DNA of 22,164 nt from TMED69 sp036130055. Lineage in GTDB: Bacteria; Pseudomonadota; Gammaproteobacteria; Ga0077536. Made by a program: the position numbers and the translations under genes. This document shows positions 8,288 to 15,258 of this stretch, piece after piece (the first letter of the stretch is position 1; the number at the start of each line of letters is the position of its first letter). The DNA lies in contig JAYYOR010000029.1 of NCBI GenBank assembly GCA_036130055.1, forward strand, positions 1 to 22,164, given 5' to 3'. The notes below the pieces were generated by a model. The model was not told where the DNA came from. It did no database searches and worked only from the letters and a program-made list of their open reading frames with translations.

Positions 8288-9721
8288 ATGGGAGATTTAA
8301 GACACAATAGTTTTAAAACTATGATGAATGACGTTGTCGATTTCGGTAGTTGCTGTGAATGCGGCAGTTGCGTGGCGGCTTGTCCTCATAACGTAATAGA
8401 GATGGTCGAGGGAAAGCCAAAACAAACAGCTAAGGCGTCGGCTCCAGCAGATTTTTGTGGGGTTAGTGAGGGTGCAGGTTGCGATGTTTGTGCGACAGTG
8501 TGCCCGAGATTATGGCCTAGGGAAACTCATTTGAGACAAGTAGTTTTCTCAAACGATAGGAAGGAATCGTGGGAAGGTGTCTTTGGGGTTTTTCGTAATA
8601 TTTTTGTAGCTAAATCGAAAGACCCGATCATATCGGAAAGCGGACAGGACGGAGGCGTCGTCACAGCCCTGTTAGATTGGGCATATGAGACTGGTAATAT
8701 AGATGGCGCGATAGTCTCGGCGGTTGGTGAAGAAGATCAACCATGTTTTCCTACGCCTAAAGTTGCGAAGGATAGAGAGTCAATTCGAAACAGTTCAGGT
8801 AGCTGGTATACCTACTGCCCGAATAATCTAGCGTTAGAGCAAGCTGCTGAAGAAGATCTTAAATCTTTGGGCTTTGTGGGAGTTCCGTGTCAAATTACTC
8901 CTTTGAGGAAGATGGAAAAAATGGACCCTAGTTTTCTGGTATCTGAGAAAAAGAAACCAAAAATTGTTGGAAGACAACGTGAATTCCTGAGGGGAATGAG
9001 TGATAGAGTGAATTTTAGTGTTGGGTTGTTTTGTACCGAAGTTTTTCGCCCCGAACTTATGACGGAAAAAATTGAAAAAGAAATGGGGATCCCTCTTGCC
9101 GATGTTAAGCAATTTAATGTAAAGGGTGAGGTGCTCATTTATAAAAAAAATGGAGAAGTTGCTACCATACCGCTTGCAGAGGCCATGGAACAATACCAAA
9201 GACCTGAATGTGCTCATTGTGGCGATTTTTCTGCAGAATTGGCAGACATCGCATGCGGTGGGGTTGGTACTGAGCGCGCAACGATTGTCGTTATTAGAAC
9301 GGAGAAAGGCGAGAAGATTTGGAAACAGTTCGAAGCTTCAGGTCGGGTAGCTGTTGAATCAATTGAAGAAAATAAAAGAGCTTGGAATATTCTTTATAGA
9401 TTATCCAAACGTCAGAGAGCTCGAGTGCCCGAGGGTCCAGAGAGAGGTGGTGTTCAAAGCAATGAGGAATATGATCCATGGAGTGACAACAACTTGATTG
9501 ATAAAAAGCTTGCAGCGGGAAAAAAATCTGATGAAGAAAAAATAGCATGTTTTGATACTGCTTATGGGGGAGAGCCTCGTCCGACTCAGTTAATCGAATT
9601 TATAGCTGGGAGCCCAATTCCGAATGACCAACCGGTTGGCGAAGATGGCAAGAAAAAAAGACCCTTGCCTCTACCAAAAGAATTGGGCGGTCATTCACCA
9701 TTATTTAACCGAGAAAAATGA
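8288..9721 (+). CDS. FrhB/FdhB-family flavin and iron-sulfur protein (coenzyme F420 hydrogenase/dehydrogenase beta-subunit-like)
   Basis: A 477-aa protein. The N-terminus has two 4Fe-4S sites: Cys22, 25, 28 and 32 (CCECGSCVAACP) and Cys57, 65, 68 and 72 (ending CDVCATVCP). FrhB-type N- and C-terminal domains follow, with FVAKSKDPIISESGQDGG near 106-122, FVGVPCQ with Cys201, GLFCTE with Cys249, and CAHCGDF with Cys308 and Cys311 plus Cys323. Homologues bind FAD and pass electrons between a dinucleotide, F420 or other carrier and iron-sulfur partners. Bacterial members need not use F420. The start ATG follows GGAG by about 6 bases. A basic, low-complexity C-terminal extension of about 100 residues follows the conserved core. 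It is the first gene of a redox cluster with rubrerythrin and an HdrD-like protein. The physiological electron donor and acceptor are unknown. Confidence 0.88.
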   Translation: MGDLRHNSFKTMMNDVVDFGSCCECGSCVAACPHNVIEMVEGKPKQTAKASAPADFCGVSEGAGCDVCATVCPRLWPRETHLRQVVFSNDRKESWEGVFGVFRNIFVAKSKDPIISESGQDGGVVTALLDWAYETGNIDGAIVSAVGEEDQPCFPTPKVAKDRESIRNSSGSWYTYCPNNLALEQAAEEDLKSLGFVGVPCQITPLRKMEKMDPSFLVSEKKKPKIVGRQREFLRGMSDRVNFSVGLFCTEVFRPELMTEKIEKEMGIPLADVKQFNVKGEVLIYKKNGEVATIPLAEAMEQYQRPECAHCGDFSAELADIACGGVGTERATIVVIRTEKGEKIWKQFEASGRVAVESIEENKRAWNILYRLSKRQRARVPEGPERGGVQSNEEYDPWSDNNLIDKKLAAGKKSDEEKIACFDTAYGGEPRPTQLIEFIAGSPIPNDQPVGEDGKKKRPLPLPKELGGHSPLFNREK

Positions 9722-9834
9722 ATAAGTTGACACAATTTAAGGAAAAACTGATAATTAGATTGTTTATAATACTTTATTTAATTTCACTCGTATTACAGAT
9801 AAATTATTTTAATAACATACATCAGGAGCAATAA
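9718..9834 (+). CDS. Possible 38-aa membrane peptide (ATGA-coupled small ORF)
   Basis: An ATG overlaps the FrhB-like stop as ATGA. The frame stays open for 38 codons and ends in TAA one base before the rubrerythrin start. The product would have a charged N-terminus and one hydrophobic helix (RLFIILYLISLVLQINYF). There is no clear SD, and the same bases hold a very good sigma-70 promoter, so an AT-rich chance ORF is a real alternative. Confidence 0.2.
   Translation: MNKLTQFKEKLIIRLFIILYLISLVLQINYFNNIHQEQ
9727..9755 (+). promoter_or_regulatory. Sigma-70 promoter for the rubrerythrin gene
   Basis: A perfect -35 TTGACA (9727-9732), a 17-base spacer and a -10 GATAAT (9750-9755, 5 of 6 to TATAAT). 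Transcription would start near 9762 and give a leader of about 74 bases. A second TATAAT at 9765-9770 has no matching -35. This makes rubrerythrin separately and strongly expressed from the FrhB-like gene before it. Confidence 0.7.
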
Positions 9835-9835
9835 G

Positions 9836-10252
9836 ATGTCATTGAAAGGGAGCAAAACAGAGGAAAATCTCAAAGCCGCATTTGCGGGTGAGTCGCAAGC
9901 AAACAGACGTTATCTATATTTTGCGCAAAAGGCAGATGTAGAAGGATATAACGACGTTTCGACTGTATTTAGATCAACAGCGGAAGGTGAGACCGGTCAT
10001 GCCCATGGTCATCTAGAGTATTTAGAAGCAGTTGGAGATCCGGCTACAGGAGAGCCAATAGGTACCACTGAGCAAAATTTAAAGGCTGCGATAGCTGGTG
10101 AAACCCACGAATACACAGACATGTATCCTGGAATGGCGAAGGCTGCTAAGGAAGAAGGTTTTGACGAAATAGCTGATTGGTTTGAGACTTTAGCCAAGGC
10201 TGAGCGTTCTCACGCCAATAGGTTCCAAAAAGCTTTAGATTCTATCTCTTAA
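9836..10252 (+). CDS. Rubrerythrin (diiron erythrin domain, no rubredoxin domain)
   Basis: A 138-aa four-helix-bundle diiron protein. All seven expected metal ligands are present: Glu19, Glu52 and His55 (EGETGH), Glu89 and Glu92 (GETHEY), Glu123 and His126 (AERSH). Rubrerythrins reduce hydrogen peroxide to water in the cytoplasm. The C-terminal rubredoxin domain of classical members (two CxxC knuckles) is absent, so electrons must come from another protein; the neighbouring iron-sulfur and flavin proteins are natural candidates. The start ATG has AGGAG 7 bases upstream and a consensus-like promoter before it. A stem-loop after the stop separates it from the next gene. The trio with the HdrD-like and DUF3501 genes is a recurring arrangement in proteobacteria, from general knowledge. 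Confidence 0.95.
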   Translation: MSLKGSKTEENLKAAFAGESQANRRYLYFAQKADVEGYNDVSTVFRSTAEGETGHAHGHLEYLEAVGDPATGEPIGTTEQNLKAAIAGETHEYTDMYPGMAKAAKEEGFDEIADWFETLAKAERSHANRFQKALDSIS

Positions 10253-10266
10253 GGCATTTGAGTGTA

Positions 10267-10293
10267 GGGTAGGTTCGCTTTCACGACCTACCC
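10267..10293 (+). terminator. Stem-loop between rubrerythrin and HdrD-like genes
   Basis: GGGTAGGT (10267-10274) pairs perfectly with ACCTACCC (10286-10293) over an 11-base loop that can itself pair CG with CG. There is no T run after it, so it is more likely a partial terminator, attenuator or 3' mRNA-protecting hairpin than a full stop. It ends 14 bases before the next start codon. Confidence 0.55.
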
Positions 10294-10307
10294 CCTCAAA
10301 ATGTATC

Positions 10308-11654
10308 ATGTCATACAAATCTCTAAAAGAGGGCAGTCTAGATGCGCCCACCAGACTTCCTATCGAGTGGGAATCAGAAGACTTTTACAACGAAGAAAAA
10401 ATTAATTCTGAGTTGGAAAGAGTCTTTGACATCTGCCACACATGTCGGCGGTGCGTGAGCCTTTGCAATTCTTTCCCATCGCTCTTCGATTTGATCGACG
10501 ACAGCGAGACTATGGAGGTTGATGGGGTCTCAAAAAATGATTATAAGAAAGTGGTTGATGAATGCTACCTTTGCGATATATGTTACTTAACTAAATGCCC
10601 GTACGTCCCTCCGCATGAATGGAATGTGGATTTCCCTCATCTAATGTTAAGAGCGAAAGCAGCTAACTTTAAGAAAGGGCAGTCAAACGTACGGGATAAA
10701 ATAATTACCTCGACAAAAGTAGTGGGTAACTTAGCAGGACTCCCTGTTGTCGCACCAGTAGTTAATGCTTTAAACAAAAACTCGGCGGCAAGAACCGTTT
10801 TGGAGAAAACGTTAGGTATCCATAAAGAAGCGCCTCTACCCAGATATCACTCAAATAAATTCCTAAAGCGAAAGGATTTAGTGACAAATCCTATACTAGA
10901 GACAAGTCCTACAGAGGAAAAAATTGCAATTTTTGTTACATGCTATGGAAATGTAAATTCCCCGCAATTGGTCGAGGACATGATTTCGGTTTTCGAACAT
11001 AATGGTATTAGAGTTTCGATAATTAATAGTGATGAATGCTGTGGAATGCCAAAGTATGAATTAGGAGATTTAGCTTCGGTAGCTGAATTTGCTAAACGCA
11101 ACCTTGAAAAAATGAAGCCTTTTATAAATGCCGGTTATAAGATAACTGCACCGATACCTAGTTGTGTATTGATGTACAGAAAAGAATTGCCCTTAATGTT
11201 TCCTGAAGATGAAAATATCGAAACTTTATCAAATGCAATGATTGACCCTTTCGAATTGCTGATGAATTTACATAAACAAGGAAAGCTTAATACTAACTTT
11301 ACAAACCAGCTAGGAAACGTCGCGTACCACGCTCCTTGCCATCAACGAGTGCAAAATATAGGCCCAAAAACCAAAGAAGTCCTGGAACTCATCCCTGGTA
11401 CAAAAGTCTCGCTCATCGAAAGATGTTCGGGACATGATGGAACTTATGCCGTGAAAAAGGAGAGCTATCCACGGGCTAAAAAAATATGTCGTCCGGTTGT
11501 TTCAGCAATCGAAAAAAGTGATACCGACCATTTCGTAAGTGATTGTCCGATGGCCTTTGATCTGATAGAACAAGAAGCTCGTAAAACAACTGAATTTGCG
11601 TCAGCATTTGGCGTTTTGAAACATGCTTATGGAGTGCAAAATGAAAAACAGTAG
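10308..11654 (+). CDS. HdrD/GlpC-like iron-sulfur protein with two 4Fe-4S sites and CCG domains
   Basis: A 448-aa heterodisulfide-reductase-related protein. Two 4Fe-4S motifs lie at Cys43, 46, 49 and 53 (CHTCRRCVSLC) and Cys86, 89, 92 and 97 (CYLCDICYLTKCP). Two cysteine-rich CCG-type regions follow: Cys212 with DECCGMPKYE (Cys244-245), and APCHQR (Cys344) with RCSGHDGTY. The second region has Ser in place of the second Cys, and a late Cys413 is present. Relatives (HdrD, GlpC) move electrons between a dehydrogenase or quinone and a disulfide or other acceptor. No transmembrane segment is obvious. The ATG lacks a visible SD and lies just after the stem-loop, so its translation may depend on that structure. 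It overlaps the DUF3501 start by 14 bases. A role as electron supplier to rubrerythrin is inferred from the gene order. Confidence 0.9.
   Translation: MSYKSLKEGSLDAPTRLPIEWESEDFYNEEKINSELERVFDICHTCRRCVSLCNSFPSLFDLIDDSETMEVDGVSKNDYKKVVDECYLCDICYLTKCPYVPPHEWNVDFPHLMLRAKAANFKKGQSNVRDKIITSTKVVGNLAGLPVVAPVVNALNKNSAARTVLEKTLGIHKEAPLPRYHSNKFLKRKDLVTNPILETSPTEEKIAIFVTCYGNVNSPQLVEDMISVFEHNGIRVSIINSDECCGMPKYELGDLASVAEFAKRNLEKMKPFINAGYKITAPIPSCVLMYRKELPLMFPEDENIETLSNAMIDPFELLMNLHKQGKLNTNFTNQLGNVAYHAPCHQRVQNIGPKTKEVLELIPGTKVSLIERCSGHDGTYAVKKESYPRAKKICRPVVSAIEKSDTDHFVSDCPMAFDLIEQEARKTTEFASAFGVLKHAYGVQNEKQ
11631..11634 (+). promoter_or_regulatory. Ribosome binding site fixing the DUF3501 start
   Basis: GGAG 6 bases before ATG 11641. 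Two in-frame upstream ATGs (11623 and 11629) have no SD, so the start at 11641 is preferred. Confidence 0.65.
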
Positions 11655-12231
11655 CCTTCAAATTCAGGATTTACATAGTTTAGAAGATTATGCGATTTGT
11701 CGAGCTGAGTTCCGAAAGAAAGTATTAGAACACAAAAAAGTCAGAAGGGTTGATTTAGGCGACCACGTCTCACTTTACTTTGAAAGTGCTCTTACCATTC
11801 AATACCAAATACAGGAAATGTTACGGATAGAAAAGATTTTTGAAAAGGATGCTATCCAAGAAGAGTTTGATGCTTACATTCCGTTAATTCCCGATCAATT
11901 TAACTTAAAAGCCACAATGATGATTGAGTATATTGATGAACAGGTTAGGAAAACAGAGCTTGTAAAATTGAATGGAATAGAGTCTAAGATTTGGATGCGA
12001 TGCGGCCCTAACAACCCTGTCTATGCCATTCCAGATGAGGATTTGGAGCGAAGCGATGGTAGTAAAACATCAGCAGTGCACTTTTTAAGATTTAATTTGA
12101 CAGACGACTCTCGGAAGTCGATCCTTGCAGGAGAGCAAGTGTCGTTTGGTATTGAACATCCAAATTATTTGGTTGCTGAACATGTTGTTGCTAAGGAAAC
12201 TGTTGATTCTCTAAGTAACGATATCAAATAA
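11641..12231 (+). CDS. DUF3501 family protein
   Basis: A 196-aa protein matching the DUF3501 pattern as I know it: RRVDLGDHVSLYFES, TIQYQIQEMLRIEKIF near residues 49-64, DAYIPLIP, LKATMMIEY and a C-terminal AVHFLRF. No catalytic motif, cofactor site or membrane segment stands out. Family members are usually encoded next to rubrerythrin and an HdrD/GlpC-like protein, as here, which argues for a shared redox task, perhaps assembly or docking. The start overlaps the preceding gene by 14 bases, so translation is probably coupled. It is the last gene of the cluster and converges on the SDR gene with an 8-base gap and no visible terminator. Confidence 0.88.
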   Translation: MKNSSLQIQDLHSLEDYAICRAEFRKKVLEHKKVRRVDLGDHVSLYFESALTIQYQIQEMLRIEKIFEKDAIQEEFDAYIPLIPDQFNLKATMMIEYIDEQVRKTELVKLNGIESKIWMRCGPNNPVYAIPDEDLERSDGSKTSAVHFLRFNLTDDSRKSILAGEQVSFGIEHPNYLVAEHVVAKETVDSLSNDIK

Positions 12232-12239
12232 TCTAAAGG

Positions 12240-13238
12240 TCAAAGTTTCCCATCCTTGTACCTCTGCAAGCCTTCAACGGTTTGAGCCATCATTTGCGGA
12301 AAATTTCTCAGCTTTATTCCTAAGCTATCCCGCCTTGAAAAATCAAAGTTAGTAACTTTCGCCGACATTGGCTGAGAGAAGTCTGGACTCCTCATATTCG
12401 GAATATATTTCTTACACTCAAGATAAATATCATGCCAGTGAAGGCTTTGGTATACACCGAAAAATCTACCTTCTTTTCGGCTATCTTCTAGGGCTGCGAG
12501 GAATAGCTCTGCTAAATCTTCGGTATGAATCATTGAAATAGAGTCATTAGGACAAATTTTATGTCTGGGTTCTCCCCCATTCATTAATCTATACAACCAA
12601 TTATAGGGATTGTGCTCAAGATGGGTCGGCATTAATAGTTCGCCGTATAGCCCTGTAGGTAAAAATATGCAAAGTCTCATTTTATTTTCTTTGCAGAATT
12701 CAATAGCGCGCTTTTCCATAATGGTTTTGGCTGCTGAAGTATATTTTTTTGTTTCTATCTGGGTTAATTCATTGGACCAGTGTTCGACTTCATTCTTAAT
12801 TTCAACCGGGATATCAGGATTTGTACTGGCAGTGGAGGAGCAAACTATTACCGTTTTAATATTACAACGTTTTGCTGCTTTTAAAATGTTAAGGCATCCA
12901 TTTACGGTTGGAGCAACAATATTTGATTTACCTTCTTCCTTTGAGAGTTGATTTGCTGGTATTCCGTCAGTAGTTTTATAAATTGGCACTAAACAGGTAA
13001 TAAATAGAGCATCTACGCCACTCAATGCCTTATCAAAACTCTTACTGTTACTCATATCAGCTTCGTAAATAACTAGTTTTTCATTGTTGGTAAATTTTCT
13101 TAAATATTTCGTCTTATTTGTATTGGAGGCATCTCTAGTAGTCCCATTTACAAAATAACCCTTTGACAGAGCTTTTTTAGTTAAGTTTGCTCCAACAAGC
13201 CCAGTTACACCTGCAACACAAATTTTTTTTCTAGTCAT
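12240..13238 (-). CDS. Extended SDR, NAD(P)-dependent epimerase/reductase
   Basis: A 332-aa Rossmann-fold protein with the nucleotide motif GVTGLVG at residues 10-16, an acidic strand end (YEADMS near 59-63), the VCSSTAS active-site serine strand near 132-138, and FLPTGLYGE near 192-200. Extended SDRs act on sugar nucleotides, dihydroflavonols or aldehydes. The expected YxxxK is off: the segment reads KKYTSAAKTIMEK, with Tyr166 and Lys171 five apart instead of four and Thr167 where Tyr should be. It may therefore be weakly active, use another base or bind cofactor only. The ATG has no SD, and TATAGT lies about 14 bases before the start. It is divergent from the azoreductase-like gene. Confidence 0.85.
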   Translation of the reverse strand: MTRKKICVAGVTGLVGANLTKKALSKGYFVNGTTRDASNTNKTKYLRKFTNNEKLVIYEADMSNSKSFDKALSGVDALFITCLVPIYKTTDGIPANQLSKEEGKSNIVAPTVNGCLNILKAAKRCNIKTVIVCSSTASTNPDIPVEIKNEVEHWSNELTQIETKKYTSAAKTIMEKRAIEFCKENKMRLCIFLPTGLYGELLMPTHLEHNPYNWLYRLMNGGEPRHKICPNDSISMIHTEDLAELFLAALEDSRKEGRFFGVYQSLHWHDIYLECKKYIPNMRSPDFSQPMSAKVTNFDFSRRDSLGIKLRNFPQMMAQTVEGLQRYKDGKL

Positions 13239-13324
13239 GCTTAAATTTTGATACTATAAAACTAGATATCACCTTACATAAATTTGTGTCTTCCAACAAC
13301 TTAAAATTTAAATTATCCAGAAGG

Positions 13325-13348
13325 ATAGTTATTTTATAAAAAAACTAT
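13325..13348. promoter_or_regulatory. 24-bp near-perfect palindrome upstream of the azoreductase-like gene
   Basis: The two 12-bp halves (ATAGTTATTTTA and TAAAAAAACTAT) match as inverted repeats at 11 of 12 positions. The site lies 27 bases before the azoreductase start, in the divergent gap, where an operator would be expected. Such AT-rich palindromes also arise by chance. Confidence 0.3.
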
Positions 13349-13374
13349 TTACCGGTATTTTTAGGGGAAAGAAT

Positions 13375-14001
13375 ATGAAAAGAATATTGTATATAGAGTC
13401 ATCTCCTCGAAAGACTCGTTCTCATTCGATAGATGTGGTTAGGGAATTTATTAGGGAGTATGAGAAGTTTAATCCAGAAGATAGAATTGAAGTATTTGAT
13501 CTTTGGTCTAACCATCTACCTTCCTTTAGCGGAGAAATTTTAGATATAAAGTATCGCATCATGCATGGCGAAATGGTTAATGAGAAAGAAGAATCAGGAT
13601 GGAGTGCAGTAAAAGCAATCAGTAATTCATTCAAAGAGGCAGATAAGTATGTGTTTTCCATTCCAATGTGGAATTTTGGTATTCCTTATAAATTGAAGCA
13701 TTATATAGACATAATTACTCAGCCAAACCTCACTTGGTCGTTTTCTCCGAATGCGGGTTATAAAGGTTTGGTAGATGGCAAGGTGGCAATCTTTTATTCT
13801 TCTGGTGGAAATTATAGCTCGTCAAGCGGAATAGCAGAGTTAGATAGTCAGAAAAAACCATTCGAGAATTGGCTGAATTTCATAGGATTAACTGAATTCA
13901 CAGCAATAGATATAGCTCCAACTATGGGTTTACCGGAGGACGTAAAAGGAGTCATAGAGAAATCAAAAGACGAGGCAAAAAAATTAGCTGAAACTTTTTA
14001 G
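13375..14001 (+). CDS. azoR: FMN-dependent NADH-azoreductase-like flavoprotein
   Basis: A 208-aa flavodoxin-fold protein. ILYIESSPRKTRSHS at residues 4-18 is the FMN phosphate loop, FSIPMWNFGIPYKLKHYID near 93-111 matches the FMN ring and dimer region of AzoR, and FYSSGGNYS near 141-149 completes the pocket. AzoR enzymes are homodimeric cytoplasmic flavoproteins that reduce quinones and azo compounds with NAD(P)H, usually as protection against electrophilic or quinone stress. The ATG follows AGGGGAAAG, a good SD. It probably forms an operon with the membrane protein 16 bases downstream, and a palindrome upstream may bind a regulator. The true substrate may be a quinone. Confidence 0.85.
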   Translation: MKRILYIESSPRKTRSHSIDVVREFIREYEKFNPEDRIEVFDLWSNHLPSFSGEILDIKYRIMHGEMVNEKEESGWSAVKAISNSFKEADKYVFSIPMWNFGIPYKLKHYIDIITQPNLTWSFSPNAGYKGLVDGKVAIFYSSGGNYSSSSGIAELDSQKKPFENWLNFIGLTEFTAIDIAPTMGLPEDVKGVIEKSKDEAKKLAETF

Positions 14002-14017
14002 CAATTATTCTGTTGTA

Positions 14018-14689
14018 ATGAAACGAAAATACTTGCTGATAACTTTACTCGTAACTGTAGTTTTTTTTATATTTAAATTAGATCAACCTTATTCTCAGAT
14101 GAGTATGCTGTTAGAATACAGAGGATATCTTGATTCCAAAATCTCGGGAAACCCCATCAGATATGGATTTATTGCTTTCCTCATTCTATTAATCTCCAGT
14201 GCACTTTGCTTACCTATTTTGAGCATACTAGTTCTTGGTAATGGATTTTTTTTGGGAATGGGATGGGGAACATTAGTTTCTTCTTTTGGTTCATCCTTGG
14301 GAGCTGTGGTTACGTTTTTAATTGCTCGTACTATTTTACAGCGTCGTGTTACGACTAAAATGAATAGAGTCTTTGAAACTATGAATAAGGAATTTCAAAT
14401 TTATGGTGTTTTATACATCTTATCTCTTAGATTAATTCCTTTAGTACCGTTTCAACTTGTTAACATTGTCTTTGGTTTGACAAAAGTTAAACTACTAACT
14501 TTTTTTTGGAGCAGTCAATTGGGTATGTTGCCAAGTCAAATAATTTTGGTGAATGCTGGTGTAAAAATGTCTGAAGTGAGACAAATAGGGGAAATATTTT
14601 CTTTTGAAGTTGTCCTCTCACTTGTTTTACTGGGCCTCATTCCACTTTCTGTTAGAGCTGCAAAAAAATTTAGGGAGAAACAATCCTAA
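14018..14689 (+). CDS. TVP38/TMEM64-type (DedA superfamily) membrane protein
   Basis: A 223-aa protein with an N-terminal helix at about residues 5-20, two long hydrophobic stretches near 50-80 and 84-107, the re-entrant, glycine-rich LVLGNGFFLGMGWGT segment, and the family's RLIPLVPFQLVNIVFGL motif near 147-163 followed by GMLPSQ and a last helix near 193-214. Family members sit in the inner membrane and are linked to lipid scrambling or transport and membrane homeostasis. The ATG lacks a clear SD and lies 16 bases after the azoreductase-like gene, so it is probably coupled to it. The terminator at 14717-14741 follows, although its T run favours the opposite strand. Confidence 0.85.
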   Translation: MKRKYLLITLLVTVVFFIFKLDQPYSQMSMLLEYRGYLDSKISGNPIRYGFIAFLILLISSALCLPILSILVLGNGFFLGMGWGTLVSSFGSSLGAVVTFLIARTILQRRVTTKMNRVFETMNKEFQIYGVLYILSLRLIPLVPFQLVNIVFGLTKVKLLTFFWSSQLGMLPSQIILVNAGVKMSEVRQIGEIFSFEVVLSLVLLGLIPLSVRAAKKFREKQS

Positions 14690-14716
14690 ATTAGTTATTG
14701 TTAATGATTCGGGAAT

Positions 14717-14741
14717 AAAAAAAGGGAGGCGAAAGCCTCCC
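14717..14741 (-). terminator. Strong intrinsic terminator for the YRG-repeat gene
   Basis: GGGAGGC (14724-14730) pairs perfectly with GCCTCCC (14735-14741) around a 4-base loop, GAAA on the plus strand. Read on the minus strand the stem is followed by seven T (plus-strand A run 14717-14723), a textbook terminator for the small minus-strand gene. On the plus strand only TT follows, so it may also partly stop the TVP38-type gene. Confidence 0.85.
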
Positions 14742-14761
14742 TTGTCATATGGTCTACACGA

Positions 14762-14959
14762 TTATCGCATTTGACCATTTTTCTCGGTACCTCCATACCA
14801 TTTAGCACCTCTGTAAACCCCAGATGTCTGTTGTGAATCTGCTTGCTGTTGGGCTTGGTGTTTTACGCCTCTATAGACGAAGTCCTTAGCGTTATCACCA
14901 CTTTGGCCTGCTTGTGCATTTTGGTTTACTTTAGCACCTCTATAATAGTTATCACTCAT
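14762..14959 (-). CDS. Small 65-aa protein with three YRG(A/V)K repeats (DUF4278-like)
   Basis: Tyr-Arg-Gly-Ala/Val-Lys occurs three times, at residues 6-10, 29-33 and 49-53, separated by Gln-, Asn-, Ser- and Gly-rich linkers. The protein is very hydrophilic, has no Cys, no signal peptide and no membrane segment. YRG repeats of this kind are known from DUF4278 proteins, common in cyanobacteria and of unknown function; membership here is by motif only. The gene has a near-perfect GGAGGA SD 5 bases before ATG, its own terminator and a long leader, which suggests high, independent expression. The repeat spacing (23 and 20 residues) suggests three equal binding units for a surface, nucleic acid or lipid, but that is inference. 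Confidence 0.75.
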   Translation of the reverse strand: MSDNYYRGAKVNQNAQAGQSGDNAKDFVYRGVKHQAQQQADSQQTSGVYRGAKWYGGTEKNGQMR

Positions 14960-15258
14960 ATCATTCCTCCAGTTCTCGTTTCGAGTTAGTACATTAAATA
15001 CTCGACACGCGTATCGGGAGTTGACTTCAGGTGCGATTTTGATTTTTCAGATATCGTACCTAGAAATCGCCTTGACCGACATTTTTCACGTGTCGTTCTA
15101 AACGCGTTCCTTCGGTAGATATCTCAATTGCTCTTATCTAGAGACTGACTTCTCCCGTTACAGGAAAAGATTGATTATCCTCCTACTTCCGTTTTGCGGG
15201 TTACCACAAAATGAACGTAACTTTATTAGAACAGAAATGTAGTGTTTTTGCAAGCTTT
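14960..15258 (-). other. Leader/promoter region of the YRG-repeat gene with inverted repeats
   Basis: About 300 bases without a clear gene. In minus orientation it holds GCGATTT and AAATCGC as a perfect 7-bp inverted repeat (plus-strand 15033-15039 and 15064-15070), CGACA/TGTCG around a short A-rich loop (plus-strand about 15078-15095), and CTCG-AAA-CGAG just before the SD. TATTTAAT near plus-strand 14993-15000 could be a -10, with no convincing -35. It may be a structured 5' leader. A possible 34-codon ORF fills its far end (see 15158-15262). Confidence 0.4.

Noticed and set aside
8834..9217. 127-codon frame antisense to the FrhB-like gene
   Set aside because: Shadow frame with low-complexity Phe/Ser/Arg-rich content and no recognisable domain.
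8288..9721. Evidence that the organism makes coenzyme F420
   Set aside because: FrhB-family proteins in bacteria often do not use F420, and no F420 synthesis gene is in the window.
11623..11640. Upstream ATGs as start of the DUF3501 gene
   Set aside because: Neither ATG 11623 nor 11629 has an SD, and GGAG is correctly placed for ATG 11641.
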